Source of the DNA: Pseudorhodobacter turbinis
GTDB lineage: Bacteria > Pseudomonadota > Alphaproteobacteria > Rhodobacterales > Rhodobacteraceae
Reading direction: 5' to 3'
Length of the DNA: 64,000 nucleotides
Assembly (NCBI RefSeq): GCF_005234135.1
Contig: NZ_CP039964.1
Coordinates: 620,001-684,000, forward strand
The position numbers and the translations under genes were made by a program. The notes beneath the pieces were generated by a model that saw only the letters and a list, made by a program, of their open reading frames with translations, had not been told where the DNA came from and made no database searches. This document shows, piece after piece, positions 19,537-27,990 of this stretch; position 1 is the stretch's first letter; every line of letters starts with the position of its first letter.

Positions 19537-20051
19537 TCTATGCCCTCGACGGATACGCCCCGAAAATCCACGCCGACACTTGGGTCGCGGCGGATGCCAA
19601 TCTGATTGGCAAGATCGTGCTGGAGGAAGGCGCGAGCATCTGGTTCGGCGCCACCCTGCGCGGTGACAATGAAGAAATTCTGGTCGGTGCTGGCAGCAAT
19701 GTGCAGGAAAATTCTGTGCTCCACACCGATATGGGCTATCCGCTGACCATCGGTGCCAATTGCACCATCGGCCATAAGGCGATGCTGCACGGCTGCACCA
19801 TCGGTGAGGGCTCCTTGATCGGGATGGGCGCGACGGTGTTGAATGGCGCGCGTATCGGCAAGGGCTGTTTGATCGGCGCGGGGGCCTTGATTACCGAAGG
19901 CAAAGAGATCCCCGACGGCAGCCTTGTGATGGGCGCACCCGGCAAGGTGATCCGGGTGCTGGACGCAGAGGCGCAGGCAAAGCTGTTGGAATCGGCGGCC
20001 AATTACCGCGCCAACATGCGGCGTTTTCGCGATGGATTGCGGCGGGTATAA
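19533..20051 (+). CDS. Gamma carbonic anhydrase family protein
   Basis: This is a trimeric left-handed beta-helix protein of the gamma carbonic anhydrase/YrdA family. The 172-residue protein consists of hexapeptide repeats (patterns such as IGEGSL and IGKGCL) and keeps three metal-ligand histidines, in VLHTD and GHKAMLHG. Family members range from active anhydrases to proteins with no known activity, so the catalytic role is uncertain. It overlaps gmk by four bases and is followed 24 bases later by the NeuB-like gene. Confidence 0.9.
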   Translation: MIYALDGYAPKIHADTWVAADANLIGKIVLEEGASIWFGATLRGDNEEILVGAGSNVQENSVLHTDMGYPLTIGANCTIGHKAMLHGCTIGEGSLIGMGATVLNGARIGKGCLIGAGALITEGKEIPDGSLVMGAPGKVIRVLDAEAQAKLLESAANYRANMRRFRDGLRRV

Positions 20052-20075
20052 CCGCGTTTAAAGGGAATGTGACAC

Positions 20076-21104
20076 ATGAAAATCGGAAACCGTGAGATCG
20101 GCCCCGCCCATCCGCCTTTGGTGATCGCCGAAATCGGCATCAACCATGGCGGTAGCCTTGAGGTGGCGCGCGAAATGGTGCGGCTCGCGGCGCTTTCGGG
20201 CTGTGAATGCGTCAAGCATCAGACCCATATCCTCGAAGACGAGATGACGGAGGAGGCGAAATCGATCTTTCCGCCCAATGCCGATGTCTCTATCTGGGAT
20301 GTGATGGCGGGTTGCGCGCTGTCGCTAGAGGATGAGCGCAGCCTGAAGGAGTATACCGAAAGCCTCGGGATGATTTACCTCTCCACCCCGTTCAGCCGTG
20401 CGGCGGCCGATTTTCTGGAAACCCTCGATGTGCCCGCCTATAAGATTGGATCAGGCGAGGCGGACAACCTGCCATTGATCCGCCATATCGCGCGCAAGGG
20501 CAAGCCGGTGATCATGTCGACGGGGATGCAAAGCATCGATTCCATCCGCGCCAGTGTTGCAATTCTAGATGCAGCGGGGGTGGATTATGCGCTTTTGGAA
20601 TGCACCAATCTTTATCCCAGCCCACCAGAAATTGTTTCTCTGAAAGGGGTTACTGACCTTAAGGCAGCCTTTCCCAAGGCTATTGTCGGCTTTTCCGACC
20701 ACTCCATCGGGCCGGAGATGGCATTGGCAAGTGTCGCCTTGGGGGCAAGCATCCTGGAGCGGCATTATACCGACAGCCGCTACCGCATCGGGCCGGATAT
20801 CATCAACTCCATGGACCCGGCAGAGCTGCGCCACCTGATCGACCGTTCGCGTGAAATCTGGATTGCCGCGAACAACCCCAAACGGCGCACCGAGGCCGAA
20901 GAGCCGGTCTATCGCTTTGCCCGCGCAAGCGTGGTGGCCGATCGCGATCTGGCCGCAGGTCATGTGATCACAGAATCTGATATCTGGGCACGCCGCCCCG
21001 GTAGCGGTGAGATCGCAGGCTATGATTTCGACAAGGTGGTGGGCCGTCGGCTGACACGGGCGGTTACGCGCAACACCCAGTTGAAATGGGATGATCTGGC
21101 GTAA
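20076..21104 (+). CDS. N-acetylneuraminate/nonulosonate synthase family protein (NeuB-like)
   Basis: This enzyme condenses phosphoenolpyruvate with an N-acetylated hexosamine to make a nine-carbon nonulosonic acid. The 342-residue protein has a TIM-barrel NeuB domain (EIGINHGGS, then KIGSGEADNLPL, and STGMQS, ECTNLYPSP, FSDHSIG) and a C-terminal SAF (antifreeze-like) domain from about residue 285. It opens a module with a NeuC-like epimerase, two GT30 enzymes and a CMP-sugar synthetase. Whether the sugar is neuraminic, legionaminic or pseudaminic acid cannot be decided from this sequence. Confidence 0.9.
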   Translation: MKIGNREIGPAHPPLVIAEIGINHGGSLEVAREMVRLAALSGCECVKHQTHILEDEMTEEAKSIFPPNADVSIWDVMAGCALSLEDERSLKEYTESLGMIYLSTPFSRAAADFLETLDVPAYKIGSGEADNLPLIRHIARKGKPVIMSTGMQSIDSIRASVAILDAAGVDYALLECTNLYPSPPEIVSLKGVTDLKAAFPKAIVGFSDHSIGPEMALASVALGASILERHYTDSRYRIGPDIINSMDPAELRHLIDRSREIWIAANNPKRRTEAEEPVYRFARASVVADRDLAAGHVITESDIWARRPGSGEIAGYDFDKVVGRRLTRAVTRNTQLKWDDLA

Positions 21105-21147
21105 CCCTGTAAATGGTATATGCACACAACAGTAAAGAGGGCCGCGC

Positions 21148-22269
21148 ATGACGCGAAAATTGCTTTTCGTCACCGGAACCCGCGCCGATTTTGGCAAGCT
21201 GGAACCGCTCGCCTCTGCCGCGAAAACGGCGGGGTTTGAGGTGTCATTTTTCGTGACCGGCATGCATATGATGGCACGCTACGGGCTGACCAAGCTTGAG
21301 GTGCAGCGCCTCGACGGCATCATGGCCTATGAGTTTCTCAACCAGCGCCCCAATGATCCGCAGGATATGGTGCTGGCCAAAACCGTGATGGGGTTTTCCG
21401 ATTTCGTCACCGAAATGCGCCCCGATCTGATCATCACGCACGGTGACCGCGTCGAGGCGCTGGCCTGCACCTTGGTCGCGGCCACGAATTACATCCGTTC
21501 CGGCCATGTCGAGGGCGGCGAGGTTTCCGGCACCATCGACGAGATTTTTCGCCATTGTAACACCAAGCTTGCCTCGGCGCATTTCGTGTCATCCGACGCC
21601 GCCGCACGCCGCGTCATGGCATTGGGTGAACCGCAATCCGCGGTGCATGTCATCGGCTCGCCCGAGCTTGATTTCCACTCGCGCGCCTCCGGCGTGACGA
21701 TTGATGAGGTGCGCGCCCGCTATGGCATCGCGTTCTCGGATTTCGGGATTTGTGTGTTCCACCCCGTCACCTCGGAACAGGCGACGATGGGCACACAAGC
21801 GCGTGATCTTTACGCGGCGCTTGAGGCCTCTGGCCGGAATTTCGTGCTGATCGCACCGAACAACGACCCCGGCTCCGAAGAGATCTTCGATGTCATCAAT
21901 GCCTTGCCGAAAGAGCGTTTCCGTCTGTTGCCCTCGATGCGTTTCGCGCATTTCTCGGAGCTGATGAAGAACGCGGCCTGTATGGTTGGCAACTCAAGCG
22001 CAGGCGTGCGCGAGGCACCGTTTCTGGGCATTCCTTCATTGGATATTGGCACGCGTCAACATAACCGCTCTGATGCGCCGTCCATTCGGTTTGCCGATGC
22101 CGGTGATGCCAACACGATTGCCACTTTTCTGGACGATGAATGGGGCAAAAGCCATCCGCGCCATGAGGGGTTCGGGTCCGGCTCTGCCGCTGAACGTTTT
22201 GCTGCGGTGCTGAATGATCCGGAATTTTGGGCGCGCGGTTTGCAAAAAGAGTTTCAAGACCTTGGATAA
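21148..22269 (+). CDS. Hydrolysing UDP-N-acetylglucosamine 2-epimerase (NeuC/LegG-like)
   Basis: The enzyme inverts C2 of a UDP-HexNAc and releases the free ManNAc-type sugar, the substrate of NeuB-like synthases. The 373-residue GT-B-like protein has FVTGTRADFGKLEPL at the N-terminus, THGDRVEAL, EGGEVSGTIDEIFRH and the GNSSAGVREAPFLGIPSLDIG nucleotide-sugar motif. It starts after AAAGAGG, 43 bases after the synthase gene. Its product feeds the adjacent synthase, supporting a working nonulosonate route. Confidence 0.9.
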   Translation: MTRKLLFVTGTRADFGKLEPLASAAKTAGFEVSFFVTGMHMMARYGLTKLEVQRLDGIMAYEFLNQRPNDPQDMVLAKTVMGFSDFVTEMRPDLIITHGDRVEALACTLVAATNYIRSGHVEGGEVSGTIDEIFRHCNTKLASAHFVSSDAAARRVMALGEPQSAVHVIGSPELDFHSRASGVTIDEVRARYGIAFSDFGICVFHPVTSEQATMGTQARDLYAALEASGRNFVLIAPNNDPGSEEIFDVINALPKERFRLLPSMRFAHFSELMKNAACMVGNSSAGVREAPFLGIPSLDIGTRQHNRSDAPSIRFADAGDANTIATFLDDEWGKSHPRHEGFGSGSAAERFAAVLNDPEFWARGLQKEFQDLG

Positions 22270-23500
22270 AGCACGCCCCCCCGGCAAGGCCTTGCGGGCC
22301 TATACCGTCTTGACGCGGATGCTGGTGCCTTTGGCCCCGACGCACCTGCGCAAACGCCTGGCCCGCGGGCGCGAAGATCCGGCGCGTTGGCAAGAAAAGC
22401 TGGGGCAGGCGGGCGCGCCGCGGCCTGATGGTCGGCTGATATGGTTGCACGGCGTTGGCGTGGGCGAGGTGATGGCCCTGCGCGGTGTGATTGCTGCAAT
22501 GGGCCGCGCGGAGCCGCAAGCGCATTTTCTGGTGACCTCCTCGGCGCGTTCCTCGGCAGAAGTGGTGGCGGGCAACCTGCCGCCGCGCAGTATCCACCAA
22601 TATCTGCCGCTTGATGCGCCCGCTTTTGTGGCGCGGTTTCTGGACCATTGGCAACCGGACCTGTCAATCTGGAGCGACCAGGATATCTGGCCGCTTTGCG
22701 CCTATATGGCAGATAAGCGCGGCATTCCCTTGGTGTTTTTGAATGCACGGATCACGGATGCGTCTTTAAACAAACGTCGTTTTATCAAGGCATTATACAC
22801 CGATTCTCTGAAACGGTTTCAACTCGTTCTGGCCCAAGACAGCCGCAGCGCAGATAACCTGATGGCACTTGGCGCGCCTCGGGTGGAGGTGGCGCCTTCG
22901 GTGAAGTCCGCCGCACCGATGCTTGCCGCAGATGGGGCAGAGCAGGTCCGGATGGGCGCAATGTTTGAGGGGCGCCGCGTCTGGGTCGCCGCCTCCACCC
23001 ACCCTGAGGATGAGGCGGTCGCATTGGCTGCCCAAGCCCGGCTGATTGCTGAGGATCCGCGCTGGTTGCTGGTGCTTGTCCCACGCGACCCCAAGCGCGC
23101 CATAGCCCCCGATCTGCCCTTCGCCAAGCGCAGCTCGGGCGATACCTTGGCAGGCCAAGCAGTCTATCTGGCTGATACCTTTGGGGAATTGGGCCTATGG
23201 TACCGGCTGGCCGAGGCCGCCCTTATCGGGGGCAGCTTTAGCGCGGTCGAAGGGCACAACCCGTGGGAGGCCTCTGCATTGGGGACCGCCGTTCTACATG
23301 GTCCGCGCATAGATAACTTTACAAATGATTTCAAATCACTACAGATGGCACAGGCCGCCAAAGAGATCACAGATGCCACCCAGTTGGTGGCGGCGCTGAA
23401 CGGGGAGTTGCGGCAAATGGGCCTGCGCGGGCAATCTTTGGTGCGGCGTGCGGCCCCGCTAGAAAGTCTGGCCGCCGATCTTTTGGGGCTGATGAAATGA
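22262..23500 (+). CDS. GT30 Kdo transferase-like glycosyltransferase (first copy)
   Basis: This resembles WaaA (KdtA), which moves Kdo from CMP-Kdo to lipid A. About 412 residues are predicted from a TTG that overlaps the epimerase gene by eight bases; an ATG 48 bases upstream is possible but would add residues unlike the family. The Glycos_transf_N domain shows WLHGVGVGEVMALRG with the catalytic-type Glu after Gly, and the C-terminal half has GGSFSAVEGHNPWEASALG. The N-terminus lacks the clear membrane anchor seen in the second copy. Its place in a nonulosonate module suggests a role with CMP-nonulosonate, which is inference. Confidence 0.85.
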   Translation: MDKARPPGKALRAYTVLTRMLVPLAPTHLRKRLARGREDPARWQEKLGQAGAPRPDGRLIWLHGVGVGEVMALRGVIAAMGRAEPQAHFLVTSSARSSAEVVAGNLPPRSIHQYLPLDAPAFVARFLDHWQPDLSIWSDQDIWPLCAYMADKRGIPLVFLNARITDASLNKRRFIKALYTDSLKRFQLVLAQDSRSADNLMALGAPRVEVAPSVKSAAPMLAADGAEQVRMGAMFEGRRVWVAASTHPEDEAVALAAQARLIAEDPRWLLVLVPRDPKRAIAPDLPFAKRSSGDTLAGQAVYLADTFGELGLWYRLAEAALIGGSFSAVEGHNPWEASALGTAVLHGPRIDNFTNDFKSLQMAQAAKEITDATQLVAALNGELRQMGLRGQSLVRRAAPLESLAADLLGLMK

Positions 23501-24774
23501 CCGATTTCCCGAAGATGAAGCTTCGGATTGCCCTTTGGGCCTATGCAGCGTTATGGACGCTCGGCCTGCCTTTGGCGCTTTTCTACTTATGGCGCAGGGG
23601 CCGCAAGGACCCCGATTACCACAGCCATCTAGCGGAACGGTTTGGCCTTGGCAGCACGCCTATGCCGAATGCGATCTGGGTGCATGCCGTGTCATTGGGG
23701 GAATTTCGTTCGGCCGTGCCGCTGATAAATGCGCTTTTGGGGCAGGGGGAACGGGTTGTGATCACCCATTTCACGCCCGCAGGCAGGCGCTCTTCGACCC
23801 AGGTTTATACCGATGAAATCGCGGCAGGGCAGGTGCAGGTGGTCTGGGTGCCGTTTGAGCTTGGCCTTTGCTTTGCCAATTTTTTCCACCGTTTCACCCC
23901 CAAATACGGCTTGGTGATGGAGGTGGAGGTTTGGCCACGGATGATCATGGCCGCGCGCCGCCACCGCGTGCCCCTTTTCATGTGCAATGCGCAATACCCC
24001 AGCAAAGCCTTTGATCGCGATGGACAAACCGGCCTGAGGGCGCAGCTTATGCAGGGCTTTGCCGGGGCCTTGGTGAAATCGGATCTACAGGCGCGCCGCT
24101 TTGCCCAAGTCGGGGTGAAACGGATCGAAGTGACCGGAGAGCTGCGCTTTGACCAACCAATACCGCCCGCACAAGTTGCCGCCGGTCGTGCGCTGAAACC
24201 TGCCCGAGACGTCGTGGTGATCGCCAGTGCCATTGAGGGTGAGGATGACGGATATATAAGTGCTATCAAAGCAGTACGAGAAGTTCGTGATACACTTTTC
24301 GTCTATGTCCCCCGCCGTCCCGAACGTTTTAATGAGGTCGCTCAGCAGATAAAGGATGCGGGCCTACGCATGGCGCGGCGCTCCGAGGTTCTGACCAAAG
24401 ATCTTTCCGGCAGTTTGCCCGAGGGGATCGATGTCCTTTATGGCGATAGCCTCGGAGAGATGTATTTCTACCTTGCTATGGCGGACCGCGTGGTCGTTGG
24501 CGGCGGCTTCAACCCCAAAGGCGCGCATAATATCATCGAACCGCTTGCCCTCAAAAAGCCGGTTCTGGTCGGGCCTGAAACCTGGACCATCGAATACCCG
24601 CTCGTGGAGGCAGAGGCCGCAGGCGTGGCCCGCTCAGTTCCTGACTTCGAGGCTTTGGCGAAGGCTTTGATCGCGCGCGATGATCCCTCCGCCGCGCAAA
24701 TCGATGCGTTTTTCGCAGCCCATGCTGGTGCAACCCCCCGCACCTTGGCGGGTATCGCGGCCCTTAGGGTTTAG
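23497..24774 (+). CDS. GT30 Kdo transferase-like glycosyltransferase (second copy)
   Basis: The second GT30 protein has 425 residues and overlaps the first by four bases (ATGA). It has an N-terminal hydrophobic anchor near residues 11-28, then RRGRKDPDYHSHLAERFG and WVHAVSLGEFRSAVPL with the conserved Glu. The donor-binding C-terminal part has YGDSLGEMYFYLAMAD and GGGFNPKGAHNIIEPLALKKPVLVGP. It looks the more canonical WaaA. No lpxK, the common waaA neighbour, is nearby. It converges on and overlaps the CMP-sugar synthetase gene by 11 bases. Confidence 0.88.
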   Translation: MTDFPKMKLRIALWAYAALWTLGLPLALFYLWRRGRKDPDYHSHLAERFGLGSTPMPNAIWVHAVSLGEFRSAVPLINALLGQGERVVITHFTPAGRRSSTQVYTDEIAAGQVQVVWVPFELGLCFANFFHRFTPKYGLVMEVEVWPRMIMAARRHRVPLFMCNAQYPSKAFDRDGQTGLRAQLMQGFAGALVKSDLQARRFAQVGVKRIEVTGELRFDQPIPPAQVAAGRALKPARDVVVIASAIEGEDDGYISAIKAVREVRDTLFVYVPRRPERFNEVAQQIKDAGLRMARRSEVLTKDLSGSLPEGIDVLYGDSLGEMYFYLAMADRVVVGGGFNPKGAHNIIEPLALKKPVLVGPETWTIEYPLVEAEAAGVARSVPDFEALAKALIARDDPSAAQIDAFFAAHAGATPRTLAGIAALRV

Positions 24775-25477
24775 GTTTCTCGCCTGCATCTATTTGTTGT
24801 TGCAACAAAAACTCTACAATCCGCAAATCAAAGGGGCTGTCGATATCATGGCAGCGTTCCGCAGATAAAACATAAGGGATCACCCGACCATCATAAAGCC
24901 CCTCGGCGCGGCGCAAATAATCGGGGGAAACAACGTAGACAACACCGACATGCTCATAGACCACAGGCGCTTGCTGGCGGGCCAGAACGCGGCCGGGCAG
25001 GGGCTTGGAGACATGCAGCGCGCCGCTCTCGTCCGGCTCGACAAGATTGAAATAGGGGTTTTTACGGGCCTCACAGCAAGACATGACCATATCGGGCTGC
25101 TCTTTGGCAAAGAGGTCCAGCGCATTGGTGATATCTGAGGGCAGGCGCAGTGGCGAGGTGCAATCAAGATCCAGAAAGGCGGTGGTAGGGCCTGTAATCG
25201 CCTCAGTGACCTCTAGCGCGTGCTGCCAGACGTGGAACTTGCCGGCGGTGTCGGTCGCCAGATGGGCCGGGCGCAACCCGATATCCAGCGCGCCACGTTT
25301 AACCGCATGTTCATACATCGCCTCATCATCGGTAGAGACGACAACCGCATCCACGCGCGGCTCGTCAAACAATTGATCCAGCGACCAATCCATCAAAGGC
25401 TTGCCGCAAATTGGGCGGAAGTTCTTTCCCGGCACCCCTTTGGACCCTTTGCGCACGCCGATATGGCCGATGATCAT
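24764..25477 (-). CDS. Acylneuraminate cytidylyltransferase family protein (CMP-nonulosonate synthetase)
   Basis: The enzyme activates a nonulosonic acid (or Kdo-like sugar) with CTP to the CMP-sugar. The 237-residue product shows the N-terminal nucleotide-binding motif VRKGSKGVPGKN, then DLDCTSPLR and HDIDSPFDLRIVE. The start ATG follows AAGGGGAAA. It is on the opposite strand but its 3' end overlaps the second GT30 gene, completing the set synthase, epimerase, activator and transferases. Confidence 0.9.
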   Translation of the reverse strand: MIIGHIGVRKGSKGVPGKNFRPICGKPLMDWSLDQLFDEPRVDAVVVSTDDEAMYEHAVKRGALDIGLRPAHLATDTAGKFHVWQHALEVTEAITGPTTAFLDLDCTSPLRLPSDITNALDLFAKEQPDMVMSCCEARKNPYFNLVEPDESGALHVSKPLPGRVLARQQAPVVYEHVGVVYVVSPDYLRRAEGLYDGRVIPYVLSAERCHDIDSPFDLRIVEFLLQQQIDAGEKPKP

Positions 25478-25642
25478 GGCTTTCCCCTTTGAATTAGAAG
25501 CCTGAAAATGCCAAGCTTCAGCGGGGTTTGCAATGGGCCGTCTGTGGCGGCAGACCTTGGTGTAAAAAAATGGCGGCTTGGCAAAAAATCTGCTTATGAC
25601 CTCTTGCAGCGATGAAAGGCTTGGGCTAGTTAAGCGTCAGTC

Positions 25643-25718
<76 letters not shown>

Positions 25719-25829
25719 TTTTCCTTTTTAGATACAGATTAAAATCACAGGCAGTAGCCTTGTGTGTCGATAAATAAGTCGACAGACGTTGGGCCATTAC
25801 AAGAACATGCTGAATAATTTTGTGGGGAG

Positions 25830-25845
25830 TGGAGCGGGTGAAGGG
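25830..25845. repeat. Left attachment-site repeat of the tRNA-Gly element
   Basis: TGGAGCGGGTGAAGGG is a perfect 16-bp copy of the 3' end of tRNA-Gly(CCC) at 32935-32950. It lies 120 bases from an integrase fragment. A displaced tRNA 3' end at the far side of an element is the standard mark of tyrosine-recombinase integration into a tRNA gene. The rest of 25719-25965 shows no gene. Confidence 0.8.
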
Positions 25846-25965
25846 CATCACACCGTACTTTTTATGGCATCTAGTCCTTTGAAATAACGTATTTATATTT
25901 TCGGCATCCTTGCCATCGAAACCCAAGTGGACCATAAAACCCGCCATACAAGGTAGGGATTCCGA

Positions 25966-26115
25966 ATGAAAGAGAAGCTAAAAGCCTCCGCCATAGCCGC
26001 CATGGTTCCCGGCAATTATCACGATGGCGGCGGGCTGTGTCTGGTAATCCGTTCCGACACTTCCGCGAGTTGGCATTATCGATACCAATTGAACGGTAAG
26101 CGCACCAAGCTTGGG
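25966..26115 (+). pseudogene. Tyrosine integrase N-terminal fragment (P4/DUF4102 type)
   Basis: About 50 residues remain: a start ATG after AGGGAT, then LKASAIAAMVPGNYHDGGGL and WHYRYQLNGKRTKLGL, the typical arm-binding N-terminal domain of P4-family integrases. The frame then enters an IS3 remnant and the catalytic domain is gone. It sits next to the left att repeat and was very likely the integrase of the tRNA-Gly element. Confidence 0.8.
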
Positions 26116-26545
26116 CTCGCTGACCTCGAAGGCCCGGCACGCCAGCGCGATGCTGACGCCCCGTCGCTCTACCGCCGTTTCGGCCATCTCGCGGCGCTGA
26201 GATGGCCCCGTTACTTTTTTCCGAGGGCTTCCTTCAATAAGTCCGCCTGCATGCTCAGATCTGCATACATCCGCTTCAGCCTGCGGTTCTCTTCCTCCAT
26301 GGCTTTCATCTGGCTGACCATGGATGCATCCATGCCACCATACTTCGCACGCCATTTGTAAAACGACGCATTGCTCATGCCATGTTCACGGCAAAGCTCG
26401 GCCACCGGCACACCACCTTCGGCTTGGCGCAGGATCGCAAGGATCTGGGGTTCGCTATATCTGGTCATTTTCATTCAAAATCTCCTCGTTCATCTTGCCG
26501 AGAAAATTCTACTTCCGCAGCCCCTTACTTTCGGGGGGGATTACC
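26116..26545 (-). mobile_element. IS3-family element remnant (copy 1)
   Basis: The segment is a minus-strand copy of the left 430 bases of the full IS3 element at 56400-57597. It starts at the shared terminus GGTAATCC, holds a complete orfA and only the first ~95 bases of orfB, and ends abruptly at 26116 against the integrase fragment. The missing right half shows it was truncated by deletion after insertion. Confidence 0.88.
26211..26474 (-). CDS. IS3-family transposase OrfA (copy 1)
   Basis: This 87-residue product is identical to the OrfA at 56471-56734. It has the helix-turn-helix [16 protein letters not shown] / [18 protein letters not shown] and a C-terminal leucine-rich coiled coil. 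The gene ends in the A6G slippery run used for frameshifting into orfB, but here orfB is truncated, so no active transposase can be made from this copy. Confidence 0.88.
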   Translation of the reverse strand: MKMTRYSEPQILAILRQAEGGVPVAELCREHGMSNASFYKWRAKYGGMDASMVSQMKAMEEENRRLKRMYADLSMQADLLKEALGKK

Positions 26546-26670
26546 ATGCCGTCGTAAAGAAGGATGCACGAGGGCTTCCTCTGCCCAATGAAGAATGGGT
26601 TATGAATAACGAGCTTCAGGTTAGCATCGCGAAGACAAAGCTTTATCAAGCCAACTGTGACATCCTCTAA
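26546..26670 (+). pseudogene. 3' remnant of an unidentified gene cut by the IS3 copy
   Basis: Immediately right of the IS3 terminus an open frame runs for about 40 codons (VVKKDARGLPLPNEEW to the stop) with no start of its own. Its stop TAA shares its last base with the ATG of the next small gene, a coupling typical of operons. I read it as the C-terminal end of a gene interrupted by the IS. The family is not recognised. Confidence 0.4.
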
Positions 26671-26873
26671 TGCGCTTGTCACTCATCGCGGTTCTCCTAG
26701 TAACGTTGGCCTTTACTGGGTGGCGATTGGCTGACGTCGAGCGGCAGCGTTACGCACTCTTGTGGGGTCTTTGCCAATCCATTCCGGAGGCCCCTCGATC
26801 TCTGGATTGCCTCAAGGAAGTTCAACCAAGGACCTCGCGACTCTGGAACCTCTTCTACGGGCTTACTAAGTGA
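26670..26873 (+). CDS. Small membrane-anchored protein, unknown
   Basis: This 67-residue ORF has an N-terminal hydrophobic segment (RLSLIAVLLVTLAFTGWRL) and a short soluble tail with two cysteines (LWGLCQS and SLDCLKE). Its ATG shares one base with the stop of the preceding gene remnant, which suggests it was the second gene of a coupled pair. I do not recognise the family; function unknown. About 165 bases without features follow. Confidence 0.5.
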   Translation: MRLSLIAVLLVTLAFTGWRLADVERQRYALLWGLCQSIPEAPRSLDCLKEVQPRTSRLWNLFYGLTK

Positions 26874-27039
26874 AGGCCTCAGTTGCATGCGGCCGCAATG
26901 TTACAGCGGAACATCAGCAATTGGTATTATAGGCAAATTGCCCACCCGTCTCACGATGCAATCGCACAGAATATGTGGGCTGACTCTCGCTAAAACTGCA
27001 ATTCCACCCGCCGGGGTGGTGGGTGCCACTGATAGAGGA

Positions 27040-27828
27040 CTAGTAGACCCGCAACAGGAAGTTTCGGCGCATCTGTTCACCCAGCCCTTGCAGGTCCGGG
27101 AAAATGCTATGGTGATCGACTCCGATCTGCAACAACTCCCTGTAGATCGTTCCTTTCGCGCGGCTGGGAATGCGGAACTTCCGCAGCCAGTGCTTGCCCG
27201 GCTCGAACTCCTGTTGTTCCAATGGCGTAAAGGTCTTAGCGTCCTTGTCAATCGTGTGGAACGTCAGCTTGGCACTTTGTGCCGGGATGCGCTGATCAAT
27301 GTAAGGCGGATCAAGCATGAACATGTCGTTAGCCTTTTTATGCGCCGTGAGTTGCTCTTCAGTGGGTAGTCGGCTTACTGACCGATTTGCCGGGTGCAGA
27401 AAGTAGAACGATCCGTCTTTATCTTCGTGATCTGGGTCCGAGACAGCGAAATAGAGCGCAACAAGGGGATTTGCCGACCAATCAAGCAACCGTGTGGGAA
27501 CCCCAAAATGCTGCGCCAGAATCCGATCACTGGCGAATCCCCGTTCGGGATTATTCAGGTGTATGCGCGCCCGCAGAAAGAACTTCTCAACGAAGATACT
27601 TTCCAAGGCATGTGCGCTCGCAACAAAGCTGTTGATAGAGTGTGGCCTGTCAATACTCTTGTCAAAAAAGGGTGACGTTCGGTAGATGCCGGGAACCGCG
27701 CCCCATTCAAAGTCCGCTTGACCGCGAAATGCGACACTCGCCACATATTTCCCCGTCCCCGCAAAACGGCTCGCAACCACTAGGGCATCGGCGGGTGTAT
27801 TGATTTCTTCTTCGTCGTCTGACTTCAT
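27040..27828 (-). CDS. FRG domain-containing protein
   Basis: The 262-residue soluble protein carries an FRG domain: AFRGQADFEWG near residue 33, the SDRILAQHFGVPTRLLDW core with ANPLVALYFAV, and the downstream YRELLQIGV segment. FRG proteins are frequent in mobile elements and defence islands, but the activity of the domain is not established. It is the left-hand cargo gene of the tRNA-Gly element, about 160 bases from a membrane-protein gene on the same strand. No signal peptide or membrane segment is seen. Confidence 0.82.
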   Translation of the reverse strand: MKSDDEEEINTPADALVVASRFAGTGKYVASVAFRGQADFEWGAVPGIYRTSPFFDKSIDRPHSINSFVASAHALESIFVEKFFLRARIHLNNPERGFASDRILAQHFGVPTRLLDWSANPLVALYFAVSDPDHEDKDGSFYFLHPANRSVSRLPTEEQLTAHKKANDMFMLDPPYIDQRIPAQSAKLTFHTIDKDAKTFTPLEQQEFEPGKHWLRKFRIPSRAKGTIYRELLQIGVDHHSIFPDLQGLGEQMRRNFLLRVY

Positions 27829-27990
27829 GGCGCTTATTTCCGTTCGTATTATACATCAGCACAATGCTGTAGCACGGCCCTGCAAGCAATCGCGACGACA
27901 TGAATTGTAGGCTCGTTTCACGGCCAAGCGTGAGACTATACTTTATATTGCAGAGCTACATGAGTTAGCTTACTCTCGATAGCATCAGGA

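Noticed and set aside
25978..26355. 125-residue minus-strand ORF joining IS3 orfB start with antisense integrase
   Set aside because: It is a chimera created by the IS truncation point and has no native counterpart.
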